NCBI RefSeq assembly: GCF_003725795.1
Contig: NZ_RBEE01000004.1
Span: 248,001-312,000, forward strand
Reading direction: 5' to 3'
Length of the DNA: 64,000 bases
From: Pedobacter jejuensis
GTDB lineage: Bacteria; Bacteroidota; Bacteroidia; Sphingobacteriales; Sphingobacteriaceae
Shown here: one piece after another, positions 7,538-16,018 of the stretch
Numbering within the stretch: position 1 is the stretch's first letter
Layout of the letters: the number at the start of each line of letters is the position of its first letter
Made by a program: the position numbers and the translations under genes
Notes under the pieces: generated by a model
Told to the model about the DNA's origin: nothing
Databases searched by the model: none
Seen by the model: only the letters and a program-made list of their open reading frames with translations

Positions 7538-8121
7538 TTACCTCTCCCAAACCGTTTTTTAAATTCTTCTTTGGGCATAATGTAGGTTAGATATTGCTCA
7601 ACATTATATTTAAACTGGTTATCGGTAATGTCAACATTCCAGCCATCCTCGGGTCCTCTATTTCTGCTAACCGAATCAGGTAGGTCCTCTCTTACCCGAA
7701 ACACTGGTATAGGATTTTCTTTTGTGCCATATATGGAATTATTCAAATCATCTTTGTTCAAATAAATAATTATTTTTTTATCATGCAGTACCGTTGTAAA
7801 CTTTGAAGCTTCAAAGTCTGGATAATTAAAGAAAGTAATCTGACAATTTTTCTTAATAATTGAATCAAAAAATTTTATTTTATATATAGTTTCAGATGGA
7901 CTCAATAAGGATGTTGTATAGTGATCATATGATAACTTATAATCGGAATAGTTCGGAAACTTAGTACTTACCTGATCACAACTTTCTAAATATTTTTTAA
8001 CATACTTTTTTCCATTATTTTCTTTGGATTTAAACAAAATGTTAACTCCGTAAATTATAAATGGAAATATAACTAGTACACCAATAGCCCAGCCAAGTGC
8101 TTGAGAAATTTGTCTATTCAT
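7534..8121 (-). CDS. Membrane-anchored hypothetical protein of the PAAR operon
   Basis: This 195-aa protein has one N-terminal membrane segment (about residues 8-30) and a soluble domain of about 160 residues with a distinctive YGTKENPIPVFRVREDLPDS region. Its ATG follows the stop of the PAAR-like gene with no gap, and its stop overlaps a 31-aa ORF. The layout suggests that it works with the PAAR-like protein, for example as an inner-membrane immunity protein or helper. A broken copy of the same sequence lies at 6780-7045. The family was not recognised. Confidence 0.6.
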   Translation of the reverse strand: MNRQISQALGWAIGVLVIFPFIIYGVNILFKSKENNGKKYVKKYLESCDQVSTKFPNYSDYKLSYDHYTTSLLSPSETIYKIKFFDSIIKKNCQITFFNYPDFEASKFTTVLHDKKIIIYLNKDDLNNSIYGTKENPIPVFRVREDLPDSVSRNRGPEDGWNVDITDNQFKYNVEQYLTYIMPKEEFKKRFGRGK

Positions 8122-9252
8122 TTATTTAGGATTATTTGAAACTACACCAATGTTATTATTAATATCTTGATTATTCGAGTTGTCAGATTCTATAAAAGAA
8201 TTCTTAGCTTTTGCCAACTCATAACTATCAGATCCTCTATCAATCAGATAATTTGCTATTGCTCCTGCAACACCTTTAGCTAAACCTTTCCAAAACTCAG
8301 GACCTATAAATGCCGTTCTAGTACTTGGATACATTCTTGACAAACGCATTGCGGTTAGTTCAGCAGCTTCTGCACCGGCTACATTTCCTTCTGCCCTCAA
8401 CAAAGCTGCTTGTAGATTATGTTCAGCAATTTCTTTAGTAATAGCCTTATTTTCAATAGTTAGATTTACTCCGCTTTCAACCATTGCGCCACTTACACCT
8501 AAAGGTTGATTTACCATACCTTCAGTCTTTGCTGCATCTCCTACATCGCTCCATCGCCAAATAGGAAGATTTTTCTTAGCCGCTTCTTCTTTAGTATTTT
8601 CGCCGTCCACATAACCATAAACGGCAATGGGTGCAGCAACCAGTAAGCCAATTGGCGTAAAAGCAGTTGCCGCAGTAATTACCCCAATTACTGCTTGAGA
8701 AGCTAAATGGGCATTAATCTCAGCATTGTTATTGCTCGTAATTTCTTTTGCTGCAGCCATTGCTATAACAGGATCTATTATAATTGAAACTACACCTCCT
8801 TTTGGACAATTCATTAATGACTGACTAAGCAGCGCCTTCTCTTTATCTAATTTAACTGCACCATGCGGCAGCATCCATTGCCCTTCTAAAGTGGCATCGC
8901 AATCATGTGCACGTTTATATAGGCCGGTAACCCCAGCACCAATGCTAGTAGCTGCTGCAGCAAGCATAACACCGGCTGCAACTAATGCAAGACCTCCTGT
9001 CGCAACAGTTGCCACGGCTAAGCCAGCTACAGCAATTACTGCAGTTAGAATTTGAAGCCCCCCCCAAAATTTACTGGCAACTTTACAAGAAAAAGTATCG
9101 CTTATCTTGCGATCGTTAATATTTAAAAGTGGTGCTTTTTTACCTGCTAAAATTACAGTTGATACTCTACTGATTCCGATTTGGAGTGGCTTCCCATTAG
9201 TCATATTTGTACATATGACATTTGCGCCTTCATGTACATAAGAATAACTCAT
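8122..9252 (-). CDS. PAAR-like (DUF4280-type) protein with hydrophobic segments, candidate T6SS spike tip/effector
   Basis: The 376-aa protein starts with a PAAR-like half domain (EGANVICTNMTNGKPLQIGI), then a long glycine/alanine-rich hydrophobic region at about residues 62-112, then the second conserved part (CDATLEGQW, NCPKGGVVSIII, about 117-160), and another hydrophobic stretch near 185-210. This resembles Bacteroidota PAAR-like/DUF4280 proteins that cap VgrG. There is no signal peptide. The C-terminal 150 residues match no toxin I recognise. The start overlaps the stop of the 311-aa gene by four bases. It may deliver a toxin encoded separately or have a new C-terminal activity. Confidence 0.75.
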   Translation of the reverse strand: MSYSYVHEGANVICTNMTNGKPLQIGISRVSTVILAGKKAPLLNINDRKISDTFSCKVASKFWGGLQILTAVIAVAGLAVATVATGGLALVAAGVMLAAAATSIGAGVTGLYKRAHDCDATLEGQWMLPHGAVKLDKEKALLSQSLMNCPKGGVVSIIIDPVIAMAAAKEITSNNNAEINAHLASQAVIGVITAATAFTPIGLLVAAPIAVYGYVDGENTKEEAAKKNLPIWRWSDVGDAAKTEGMVNQPLGVSGAMVESGVNLTIENKAITKEIAEHNLQAALLRAEGNVAGAEAAELTAMRLSRMYPSTRTAFIGPEFWKGLAKGVAGAIANYLIDRGSDSYELAKAKNSFIESDNSNNQDINNNIGVVSNNPK

Positions 9253-10184
9253 TCTATCCTCCTTAATTTGTAATCTACAATTACTTCGACATTATTTTTA
9301 ACCTCTTCCATTATGAATACATCTGTTTCTTCAATTAACGATAATTCGGTATTAATTATCTGCCTTACTTGATATTGAAAATCATAACTAGAAAACTTAT
9401 ACCCAACAATAGGCTGAAATTTTTGATCATATTTCTTTTTTATAGTGCTAATATCTACCTCATTAACATCAATTTTGCTTTGTTTTTTAAGCTCTACAAA
9501 TAAAGGTTTCTCAAAAACTATTTCTGAAGAAATGTGTAAAGGAACAGAAATACCTTCAAAAAGCTGTGAATTATATCCTAGTGTAAACGGCTTGTAAACT
9601 TCTGACAAGTTGACAAGATATCGATCAAAAAAAAGATCAAAGAACAATTTGGTATGTATATCCTCAATTAGAATTTTTTCATCCTTAATTTGAGCCTCAG
9701 CTAGATAAATAAATTTCTTAAGCTCAATTTCTGCACCACTTGACCTCAAGAATGAATATCTTTCTTTTAAAAGTGCTTTAAAATTCTCCCAACTATTTAG
9801 AACTTCGCTGTAATTAAGTATTTTCTTTATTTTGCCTGTTTCCTGGTCAACAAGCACTTTCACATTACATTTAATTAGGTCTAATGAAGAAAATAAATCC
9901 ATTGCCTCCGATAAATGAGTTGGATTTATTTTAATAATATTATCTACCAAAGAAACTTCTACGATTAGACTTCCATTGTCAATTATATTTTTAATATGAA
10001 ATTCTCTTTTTGTGGTTGCATGATTAGTAATGACATTATTCAACTTAGTTGCAACTGTTTGCTCACAGCGATATTTTAATAAAACAGGTTCTGATATTTT
10101 AGGTTCAGCCTTTTTATTAAGTTTTGTTTTGTGATCATCAACAATGTTTACCTGCTCCTCCTCAAAAAATTTAAATCTGCTCAT
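9249..10184 (-). CDS. T6SS-associated protein between vgrG and PAAR-like gene; candidate adaptor
   Basis: This 311-aa soluble protein is rich in charged residues and beta-strand patterns, with no signal peptide and no motif that I can name. Its start lies one base after the vgrG stop and its stop overlaps the PAAR-like start by four bases, so all three are translationally coupled. In other T6SS loci this slot often holds an adaptor that loads cargo on VgrG (DUF4123, DUF1795 and DUF2169 types), but none of those is evident here. Adaptor function is inference from position. Confidence 0.6.
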   Translation of the reverse strand: MSRFKFFEEEQVNIVDDHKTKLNKKAEPKISEPVLLKYRCEQTVATKLNNVITNHATTKREFHIKNIIDNGSLIVEVSLVDNIIKINPTHLSEAMDLFSSLDLIKCNVKVLVDQETGKIKKILNYSEVLNSWENFKALLKERYSFLRSSGAEIELKKFIYLAEAQIKDEKILIEDIHTKLFFDLFFDRYLVNLSEVYKPFTLGYNSQLFEGISVPLHISSEIVFEKPLFVELKKQSKIDVNEVDISTIKKKYDQKFQPIVGYKFSSYDFQYQVRQIINTELSLIEETDVFIMEEVKNNVEVIVDYKLRRIE

Positions 10185-10185
10185 A

Positions 10186-11991
10186 TTAATTTATATCTAC
10201 TTGACTTCCATTGATTGTTTGTACACCATCCGATTTTGAAAGAATAGTTGTGCCACTTGTTACGGATATTCCTTCGGTTACAGCTTCTTTTTTTGTTTTT
10301 CCATCGAAACTATAATTTGTATAACCCGATTTACCCACGAATACACTAATTCCTGATTTATCTCCCCAATTAATATTAACAGCACTCTTCCCTTGAATAT
10401 TAATGATCTCGCCAATAATATCAATCGTCCCATCCTTTTTCATAGTAATGCTGCTCAGCCCGGTTTTAATTACAATGGTTTCTGCAGATTCTGCAGTAAT
10501 TAATCCTGGACCATTCTCTATTTTCACGAAATTTTTCGCGTTTGTTCCGAGATTTAACGCATGGTTTAAATCGTCAAAAGTTAGGCAGCTTCCCTTTCTA
10601 GAGGTCATTCCTTTAGTATTGCTATTCTTAAACCCACTACTGTCGCCACTTCCCCCATGGTAAACGCTTCCCATAACAACCGGCCTGGCCACATTTCCTT
10701 CTTCAAACCCAATTACAACCTGGTCGCCTTTTTCGGGAATAACATGAAAACCTCTATTTTTTCCGGTATCACCACTACCCGCATTCGGGCTGATAACCCT
10801 TAACCATTCTGTTGGGTCATTGGTTTGGCAGTTCCATTTAAATTTTACCTTAATTCGCCCCTGCCCTTTTGGGTCATCGTTATCCAACACGTCTGCCAGT
10901 TGCATATCTGGCGATGGTTTTTCAAAGTTCGTTACCAACAATCGCTCGGTGGTAGAAACCAGTCCCTCGAAAGTATTATGGTATTTGCCTGTCCCATCAA
11001 TATGGTGAGAAATTTGAGTAATTAAAAATTTGCCTAAACTCTCCGTTACGAAAGCGATTTCCTGGCGTAAACTCATTGTTACCTCGGCTATGGTACCAAT
11101 ACCAAGTCCTGCATTGTCTCCGCTACCATTGATTTTTAAAAGTTCGCTAACATGTGCTTTTTCTTCATTCTCTACATGACTTTTAATATCACTATCTGTA
11201 TCCACACGAATTAATGATGGCTGATTAAAAGTTTTGCTATACATCTTATTAGATGCTTCTATAGCATGTGCCAAATCGGGGTGTCCGTCAGGCTTGCCGG
11301 TACTTTCACTTTGTAAAATCTGATCCTTTTCGGGATGGTAAGCGAAGCGTCTGTTTTTAATCGGCGCAACTTCCATCGAATATTGAAGATTGTGGACATC
11401 TCTACCATAAAAAAGAGATACTTGTTTTTGTTCATCTGGCTTACCAAAATTAAGTTGTGCACCATCATAAAAGAACCACTCGTAGTACTCGCCCGACAAA
11501 CGGTTAAGAAATTCAAAATCACTTTCACGATATTGAATTACATAATCTATAGGTTCGGTACGTGCAGCTTTTGTTACAATCTTCAAATCATTTGATGGAG
11601 TATCTTTCGTAGCGAGTTTAACGATATCATTTAAATCTTTATCTAAATACGAACCTAAATCTGCGCCTCTATCTATCAATATCGTTGGGCTGTAACCGCT
11701 AACTATTAATATTCCATGGTAACCATGGCTTTGTGCAAGCTCTACTTTGGTTACCAATCCGGAGAAGGTTTGTAAGCTCCCCATGGTATGACCAAAAGAA
11801 ATGGTTAAAGTTTTACCAACAAAATCTCGGCTATCATCTAAGGTTATCATGCCAGGAGCACCCATTTGATCGTGGTTAAACCTCAATTCAAAATAATGGT
11901 GATCGTTAAAAGACTGTTGTAAACTAAAAGAAGAATAATGTAAAATACTTTTACCTTCAATATTTATTTCTGTAATTAATTTCTTTTCCAT
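10186..11991 (-). CDS. vgrG: VgrG spike protein of T6SSiii
   Basis: The 601-aa protein has the T4 gp27-like N-terminal half (about residues 1-360, with QYRESDFEFLNRLSGEYYEW typical of Vgr proteins), an OB-fold gp5-like domain (DPKGQGRIKVKFKW, near 370-440, including HVIPEKGDQVVIGFEEGN) and a repetitive beta-helix C-terminus. Length and content match Bacteroidota TssI. There is no extra C-terminal effector domain. It forms the trimeric spike on the Hcp tube, capped by a PAAR protein, here probably the gene two positions downstream. It follows the lipoprotein gene by seven bases. Confidence 0.93.
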   Translation of the reverse strand: MEKKLITEINIEGKSILHYSSFSLQQSFNDHHYFELRFNHDQMGAPGMITLDDSRDFVGKTLTISFGHTMGSLQTFSGLVTKVELAQSHGYHGILIVSGYSPTILIDRGADLGSYLDKDLNDIVKLATKDTPSNDLKIVTKAARTEPIDYVIQYRESDFEFLNRLSGEYYEWFFYDGAQLNFGKPDEQKQVSLFYGRDVHNLQYSMEVAPIKNRRFAYHPEKDQILQSESTGKPDGHPDLAHAIEASNKMYSKTFNQPSLIRVDTDSDIKSHVENEEKAHVSELLKINGSGDNAGLGIGTIAEVTMSLRQEIAFVTESLGKFLITQISHHIDGTGKYHNTFEGLVSTTERLLVTNFEKPSPDMQLADVLDNDDPKGQGRIKVKFKWNCQTNDPTEWLRVISPNAGSGDTGKNRGFHVIPEKGDQVVIGFEEGNVARPVVMGSVYHGGSGDSSGFKNSNTKGMTSRKGSCLTFDDLNHALNLGTNAKNFVKIENGPGLITAESAETIVIKTGLSSITMKKDGTIDIIGEIINIQGKSAVNINWGDKSGISVFVGKSGYTNYSFDGKTKKEAVTEGISVTSGTTILSKSDGVQTINGSQVDIN

Positions 11992-11998
11992 AACAACG

Positions 11999-12580
11999 TT
12001 ATTTGATTGGCCATTTGCTGTACATTGCTATTGCCTTATATTTGCCTTTAATTTTTCCAAATACAAAGCCAAAAAAGCTTTCTGCATTTGTTCCTTTCTC
12101 TGGGTACTGGAAATAAACTTCATATAGATGACTTCCTTTGTCGGTTAGCTTTGCCAATTTGCGGTAATATGGGTCATCTGTCTTTTCGTCAATTTCTGAT
12201 AACTGTTCTTCAGTTTGCTTAGGCATTAAACGCAGAATATCAGTATTGAAAACATCACTTTTATATTGATTGTATTCAGATTGAGCGATGGGATCCACGG
12301 CAGCTTCTCCGCTACTATTTTCTTCTGAAGCCTTAGCCGTAAAAAAAGGAAAATTTAAAAAGGCCGAAGATGCATCCAGGTTTTTATTTTTCAGCTGTAT
12401 TTTTAATTGTTGCAACACTTGACGAAAAGCCTTTTCATCATTTGTATTAGATGCTTGTTCAACAGGAACAGATTTCTGAGATGAATCCGGTACATGGTAT
12501 TCCTCTGAAGCGTTGCCACGACAAGACAAGCAGATAATAAAGAGAAATAGAACTCCTGAAATTTTATTCAACTTCTTCAT
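11999..12580 (-). CDS. Lipoprotein paired with the lysozyme-like gene; candidate periplasmic immunity protein
   Basis: The 193-aa protein has a lipoprotein signal peptide with the lipobox FIICLSC (Cys20), a linker and a soluble C-terminal domain ending with the beta-rich FGFVFGKIKGKYKAIAMYS. It lies three bases after the lysozyme-like gene and seven bases before vgrG. A periplasm-facing lipoprotein next to a cell-wall hydrolase is what an immunity partner would look like. TssQ is also a lipoprotein in some T6SSiii loci, so a structural role cannot be excluded. Confidence 0.65.
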   Translation of the reverse strand: MKKLNKISGVLFLFIICLSCRGNASEEYHVPDSSQKSVPVEQASNTNDEKAFRQVLQQLKIQLKNKNLDASSAFLNFPFFTAKASEENSSGEAAVDPIAQSEYNQYKSDVFNTDILRLMPKQTEEQLSEIDEKTDDPYYRKLAKLTDKGSHLYEVYFQYPEKGTNAESFFGFVFGKIKGKYKAIAMYSKWPIK

Positions 12581-12583
12581 TAT

Positions 12584-13387
12584 TTAGTGTCTTGGAATTG
12601 AAATTAAAGTACGTTCTTCCATCCTTTTCAGAATTACAGCAGCACCCATTTGCTTAGAAACCGCTTTAGAATCAAATTTACCATCTGATACATATTTTCC
12701 TTTTGAGTATTGATTTGAATAGCTCCAAAGGTAAGGCGAGTTAATTTGATGATACTTAAAATAACCGAAGCCGTTATAAGCCTCAAGTTTTCTTAATACC
12801 GTGGGTAGATTCCAATTTGAAATCTCATTAAACTTCATCAATTTCAATGCATCAACGGCACTTTCTTCAAAGGTAAATGGCGGTGGATGCCCAACTTTAG
12901 GCCGGTTTGCCGGTACTTTTACAGTATAATTGGTTAGAGGATCTCCGTTATGTAAATGCTTTTTGAAACTAAAACTACATTCCAAATAATGTGCACATGC
13001 AATAAAATACCAAGGTATTTGATTTCCTGCAACTATAAAATCATTTATAGATGTTTCGAATGGATTCTTAAACTGAAACGGACTTTTATTTATCGGAAAC
13101 GAAAAGGGATCATTAGAGAAATTCATGGTAAGTGGGCGGGTGTTTAATGCAAACCCCGGAGCAAAACCATAAAAACTATTTGCTGTGGTGGAAGGATTTC
13201 TGCCTGCAACCAAGTCTGAAATATCAGTGTATTTGCTTTTATTTGGATTAATCTGGTCATCAATTGTTTTATCAATCGCTCCAAGAAAGTCCTTATCAAT
13301 AACGCAGTCATTAAATAATTTAATGTATTCTAAATCTGTTGGCTGCGATGGCTTGATGATTTTTGCAACTGATTTCTTTTTTTTCAT
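12584..13387 (-). CDS. Lysozyme-like peptidoglycan hydrolase, candidate T6SS effector
   Basis: The C-terminal part (about residues 120-267) has the pattern of a Bacteroidota/phage lysozyme-like family: HYLECSFSFKKHLHNGDPL, VPANRPKVG, FTFEESAVDAL, LEAYNGFGY and SPYLWSYSN. A Glu in HYLE is the likely catalytic acid. The N-terminal 110 residues are low-complexity and basic, with no signal peptide, so export would need the T6SS. I use the ATG at 13385-13387 (MKKKKS); the longer frame begins at a weak TTG at 13441. It heads the operon with the lipoprotein and vgrG. It could attack a neighbour's wall or help the tube cross its own wall. Confidence 0.75.
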   Translation of the reverse strand: MKKKKSVAKIIKPSQPTDLEYIKLFNDCVIDKDFLGAIDKTIDDQINPNKSKYTDISDLVAGRNPSTTANSFYGFAPGFALNTRPLTMNFSNDPFSFPINKSPFQFKNPFETSINDFIVAGNQIPWYFIACAHYLECSFSFKKHLHNGDPLTNYTVKVPANRPKVGHPPPFTFEESAVDALKLMKFNEISNWNLPTVLRKLEAYNGFGYFKYHQINSPYLWSYSNQYSKGKYVSDGKFDSKAVSKQMGAAVILKRMEERTLISIPRH

Positions 13388-13515
13388 TATTAAAAAGGCT
13401 GAAGGAGAAGCAATGCCAAACGTTATATAAGCAATACCCAAAACCTTTGGAATGTACTATCATCCTTTAGAAAAAGGATAGTTGAGCAACGTTAGTATAA
13501 TAATATTTTGTGTTA

Positions 13516-13545
13516 AAAAACGGTCGGAATGCATTCCGACCGTTA
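13516..13545 (-). terminator. Strong intrinsic terminator after the tssD genes
   Basis: Bases 13520-13545 are a perfect 26-base palindrome (arm AACGGTCGGAATG), followed on the minus strand by TTTTTT. It lies nine bases after the tssD stop and separates the two tube genes from the cargo operon. Confidence 0.85.
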
Positions 13546-13553
13546 AATATAAA

Positions 13554-13949
13554 TTAGCTCTTTGGCCAATCATTTTCATGAACAGCATTCCCTAATTTTA
13601 GGGAGCGTGCTGAAACTACAAAACTCAATGTCATTGGGGTATTATCATTCACAGCTATGCCTTCATTATATTGAATGATGTATCCATCTTCGAAAGTAAG
13701 CTCTTTCATTTTAGCGTCTTCTTCGCCTTTTTTGAATATGATACTACCAGATTGAGGTTTATATTGGTTGTTCACCATTGATTCTATCACCGAAGTATCT
13801 TCAGTAGATTCGATTTCGATATTAATTGTACCACCATAAACACCTGAAGACGGACGACCTTTTGCGTCAACATCACGGTTTAAGGAAAAACTGCACTGAA
13901 GGACATCAAACTCTTTTGAGCCTAAAGTTAAACGGGATTTAAATGCCAT
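13554..13949 (-). CDS. tssD: T6SS tube protein TssD (Hcp), second copy
   Basis: The 131-aa protein has the Bacteroidota Hcp signature: MAFK start, SLNRDVDAKGRPSSGVYGG, STEDTS and a DWPK ending. It aligns with the upstream copy without gaps and is about two thirds identical by eye. TssD hexamers stack to form the inner tube fired by the sheath. It is 87 bases downstream of the first copy and followed by a strong terminator, so the pair probably make an abundant short transcript. Confidence 0.93.
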   Translation of the reverse strand: MAFKSRLTLGSKEFDVLQCSFSLNRDVDAKGRPSSGVYGGTINIEIESTEDTSVIESMVNNQYKPQSGSIIFKKGEEDAKMKELTFEDGYIIQYNEGIAVNDNTPMTLSFVVSARSLKLGNAVHENDWPKS

Positions 13950-14036
13950 TTTGAAATAAATTTAAATGTTTTAAGATGAATTGATTTACAAATCCTACAC
14001 GGGCTAAACACCTCACATAGAAATTTTCATAAAAGA

Positions 14037-14432
14037 CTATGCCTTCGGCCAGTCGTTCACTTGCTCAGCATTTCCGATTTTAAGTTTTCGAGCTGAAATT
14101 TGGAATTTTAGTGTCATTGGATGATCACCAACGATGTTAATTCCTTCGTAATATTTGACGATGTAGCCATCTTCAAAATCAAGTTCCTTCATCTTTGCAT
14201 CTTCTTCTGTTTTTTTAATCAGAAGACTGCCCGCGATAGGCTTGTACTGATTGTTCACCATAGCCTCGATGATGGATGTATCTTCTGTTGATTCCAGCTC
14301 AACATCAATAGTACCACCATAAACCCCAGATGAGGGTCTGCCTTTGGCATCTACGTCGCGATTTAGCGAATAGGCACAATGGAGCACATCGTACTCCTTG
14401 CCTGAAAAATTTAATCTAGCTTTGAAAGCCAT
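14037..14432 (-). CDS. tssD: T6SS tube protein TssD (Hcp), first copy
   Basis: This 131-aa protein has the same signature as its neighbour (SLNRDVDAKGRPSSGVYGG, STEDTSIIE, DWPKA ending). It is the promoter-proximal copy. A TTTG-N18-TAAAATTG promoter match lies about 50-80 bases upstream. Two tube genes may make mixed tubes, or one may carry specific effectors inside the ring; the sequence does not decide. Differences cluster in the N-terminal strand and in the loop near residues 95-115. Confidence 0.93.
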   Translation of the reverse strand: MAFKARLNFSGKEYDVLHCAYSLNRDVDAKGRPSSGVYGGTIDVELESTEDTSIIEAMVNNQYKPIAGSLLIKKTEEDAKMKELDFEDGYIVKYYEGINIVGDHPMTLKFQISARKLKIGNAEQVNDWPKA

Positions 14433-14480
14433 AGTTTTAAAATTTAAAGGTTAAAAATTGTTTCGGGTAGCATCTCGCTA

Positions 14481-14510
14481 CAATTTTAGTTGTCCAAATA
14501 TCAAGCCAAA
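14481..14510 (-). promoter_or_regulatory. Predicted promoter of the tssD pair
   Basis: On the minus strand TTTG (14507-14510) is followed after 18 bases by TAAAATTG (14481-14488), close to the Bacteroidota consensus TTTG-N19-TANNTTTG. It leaves a 5' leader of about 40 bases. Confidence 0.55.
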
Positions 14511-14738
14511 GCGCTGAATATGAACAGGAACGTTGCTAGTCTGAATACAAAATTATTCTGTATTTCAGCTTAGAACGGGTTTACGAAATGAAAAATAAAA
14601 TAAAATAATTCACAACCTGAGGTTGTAATATAAAAATGACACTTGATTGTAGAAATATGCTACAAATTGTAGTGAAATTGGACAATCCTTATCACCAAAA
14701 ATAGGACAACCATGTATTGAAACAGAAGCATGTTATTA

Positions 14739-14886
14739 GCTGAATTTATTTCAGCATCTTTCCTGCAAATAAGACCCTGAAATAAATTCAGGGTGACGTT
14801 AACTAGAAAAAGCAGATTATTAATAAGTTGCTGCATATCTCCGTATTGCTTGTACAACACGTCTTGCTGAATTTATTTAACATCTT
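14739..14886. repeat. REP-like repeat, copy 1
   Basis: The unit starts GCTGAATTTATTTCAGC and includes the palindrome CCCTGAAATAAATTCAGGG, then GTGACGTTAACTAGAAAAAG and TATCTCCGTATTG, and ends with GTACAACACGTCTTGCTG. It recurs almost unchanged at 15212-15368 and in part at 16019-16100. The palindromes suggest a REP/BIME-type element. The small ORFs here are not genes. Confidence 0.8.
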
Positions 14887-14899
14887 TCCTACAAAAAAA

Positions 14900-15027
14900 G
14901 AGGCTGTATCATAAATCAATTTATCCTTGAATCTTGTCACGTTGAGCTTGTCGAAACGCCACAAAAGGCAGTTTTGTAAGTCCTTCGACAGGCTCAGGAT
15001 GACATTTCGTATTTATGATACAGCCTC
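14900..15027. repeat. MITE/REP-like element with 17-bp perfect terminal inverted repeats
   Basis: GAGGCTGTATCATAAAT (14900-14916) and its exact complement (15011-15027) bound a 128-base element. Inside, GAGCTTGTCGA and TCGACAGGCTC form a second inverted pair of a type that is widespread between genes of Sphingobacteriaceae and Flavobacteria. A partial end (GGAGGCTGTATCA) recurs near 15372. There is no transposase, so it is either a non-autonomous element or a repeat moved by a RAYT-like enzyme elsewhere. Confidence 0.75.
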
Positions 15028-15211
15028 GACGTTGAATAAAAAAGCTGCTTTAAAACACTTTTGAATACTATTCTCCAAATTATGGGAAATATTAAAGCGG
15101 TAGTGCAAACACCATATTCCGTGAATTCTGTGGCAATCTTAAAAAGCTACGTTCGATTTTTGAACTTACTAAATTGGTGTTTATCGCCTTATTGCTTATA
15201 CAACACGTCTT

Positions 15212-15368
15212 GCTTAATTTATTTCAGCATCTTTCCTGTAAATAAGACCCTGAAATAAATTCAGGGTGACGTTAACTAGAAAAAGCAGATTATTAATAAG
15301 TTGCTGCTTATCTCCGTATTGATTGTACAACACGTCTTACTGAATTTAGTTTAGCATCTTTCCTGCAA
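15212..15368. repeat. REP-like repeat, copy 2
   Basis: Near-identical to 14739-14886, including CCCTGAAATAAATTCAGGG and the TATCTCCGTATTG segment. The flanking ATTGCTTRTACAACACGTCTTGCT string occurs on both sides, so the units are arranged head to tail. Confidence 0.8.
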
Positions 15369-16018
15369 ATAAGGAGGCTGTATCAAATAGAAAAATTGTT
15401 ATGGTGAAACGGAATAAAATTTTGTTATAACAGCTACTTCTTAAACCTCTCCTTAGAAATTTTGTGGTTTTTGAGTTGGCATCGCATCCCTCTCCTAGAA
15501 AAGCTGCATTGTAATCACAAATATTCTCTTTAAATAAGGATTTATCTTTCTGCTCATGCCGCAGGGGCACAAACTTTTGAGGCATCAAAAGTTTGCAAAA
15601 ATGCATGTCAATCCAGCAAGGTGGCTCCGCACAATCCAACACTCATCAAAAAAACAGAGGCACTTTGTTTTGTTCGCCCTGCTAACTGAAAGTTTTGTGG
15701 CGTATTTTCACAAAACCACTGCGTTTTAGGTTTGGTAGTGCTGTTTGATCTTTAATGCACCTGTTTTTTTGATTTCCCTGCCACCTGGGATTGACGGCGT
15801 TCTTCGGTAAGACCTTTTATTAATGTAAGGAAGTCAAGCAAATCGTTCAAAAACTCCCAATAAAAATTTGATACTCAGTAGCCTTGAAGAGAGCGAAACG
15901 AACGACAGTTATTTGAACTTTGGGTTTCTCTCACAGGTCATTAAATCCCTCTCTTCAAGGAGAGGGATAGCACAACAATAGCCAAAGGAAAAACTTTAAC
16001 AGGGTGAGGCAAAATCAA
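15369..16018. other. Non-coding stretch with three hairpins
   Basis: No convincing gene lies here; the minus-strand ORF at 15346-15642 is mostly repeat. Hairpins seen: CAAACTTTTGA/TCAAAAGTTTG with a GGCA loop (15570-15595), GTTTTGTG/CACAAAAC (15692-15716) and ATCCCTCTC/GAGAGGGAT (15945-15968). The stretch looks like decayed repeat DNA between the tssD promoter and the FMN reductase gene. Confidence 0.5.

Noticed and set aside
13387..13441. TTG start giving an 18-residue N-terminal extension of the lysozyme-like protein
   Set aside because: The ATG at 13385-13387 begins the basic MKKKK segment; the extension has no signal-peptide logic and a weak start codon.
14660..15258. Small ORFs in the repeat cluster
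   Set aside because: Coding is a by-product of the repeated palindromes; the same peptides recur with each copy.
15346..15642. 98-codon minus-strand ORF in the repeat region
   Set aside because: It overlaps the REP and MITE-like copies and a perfect hairpin; no protein-like pattern.
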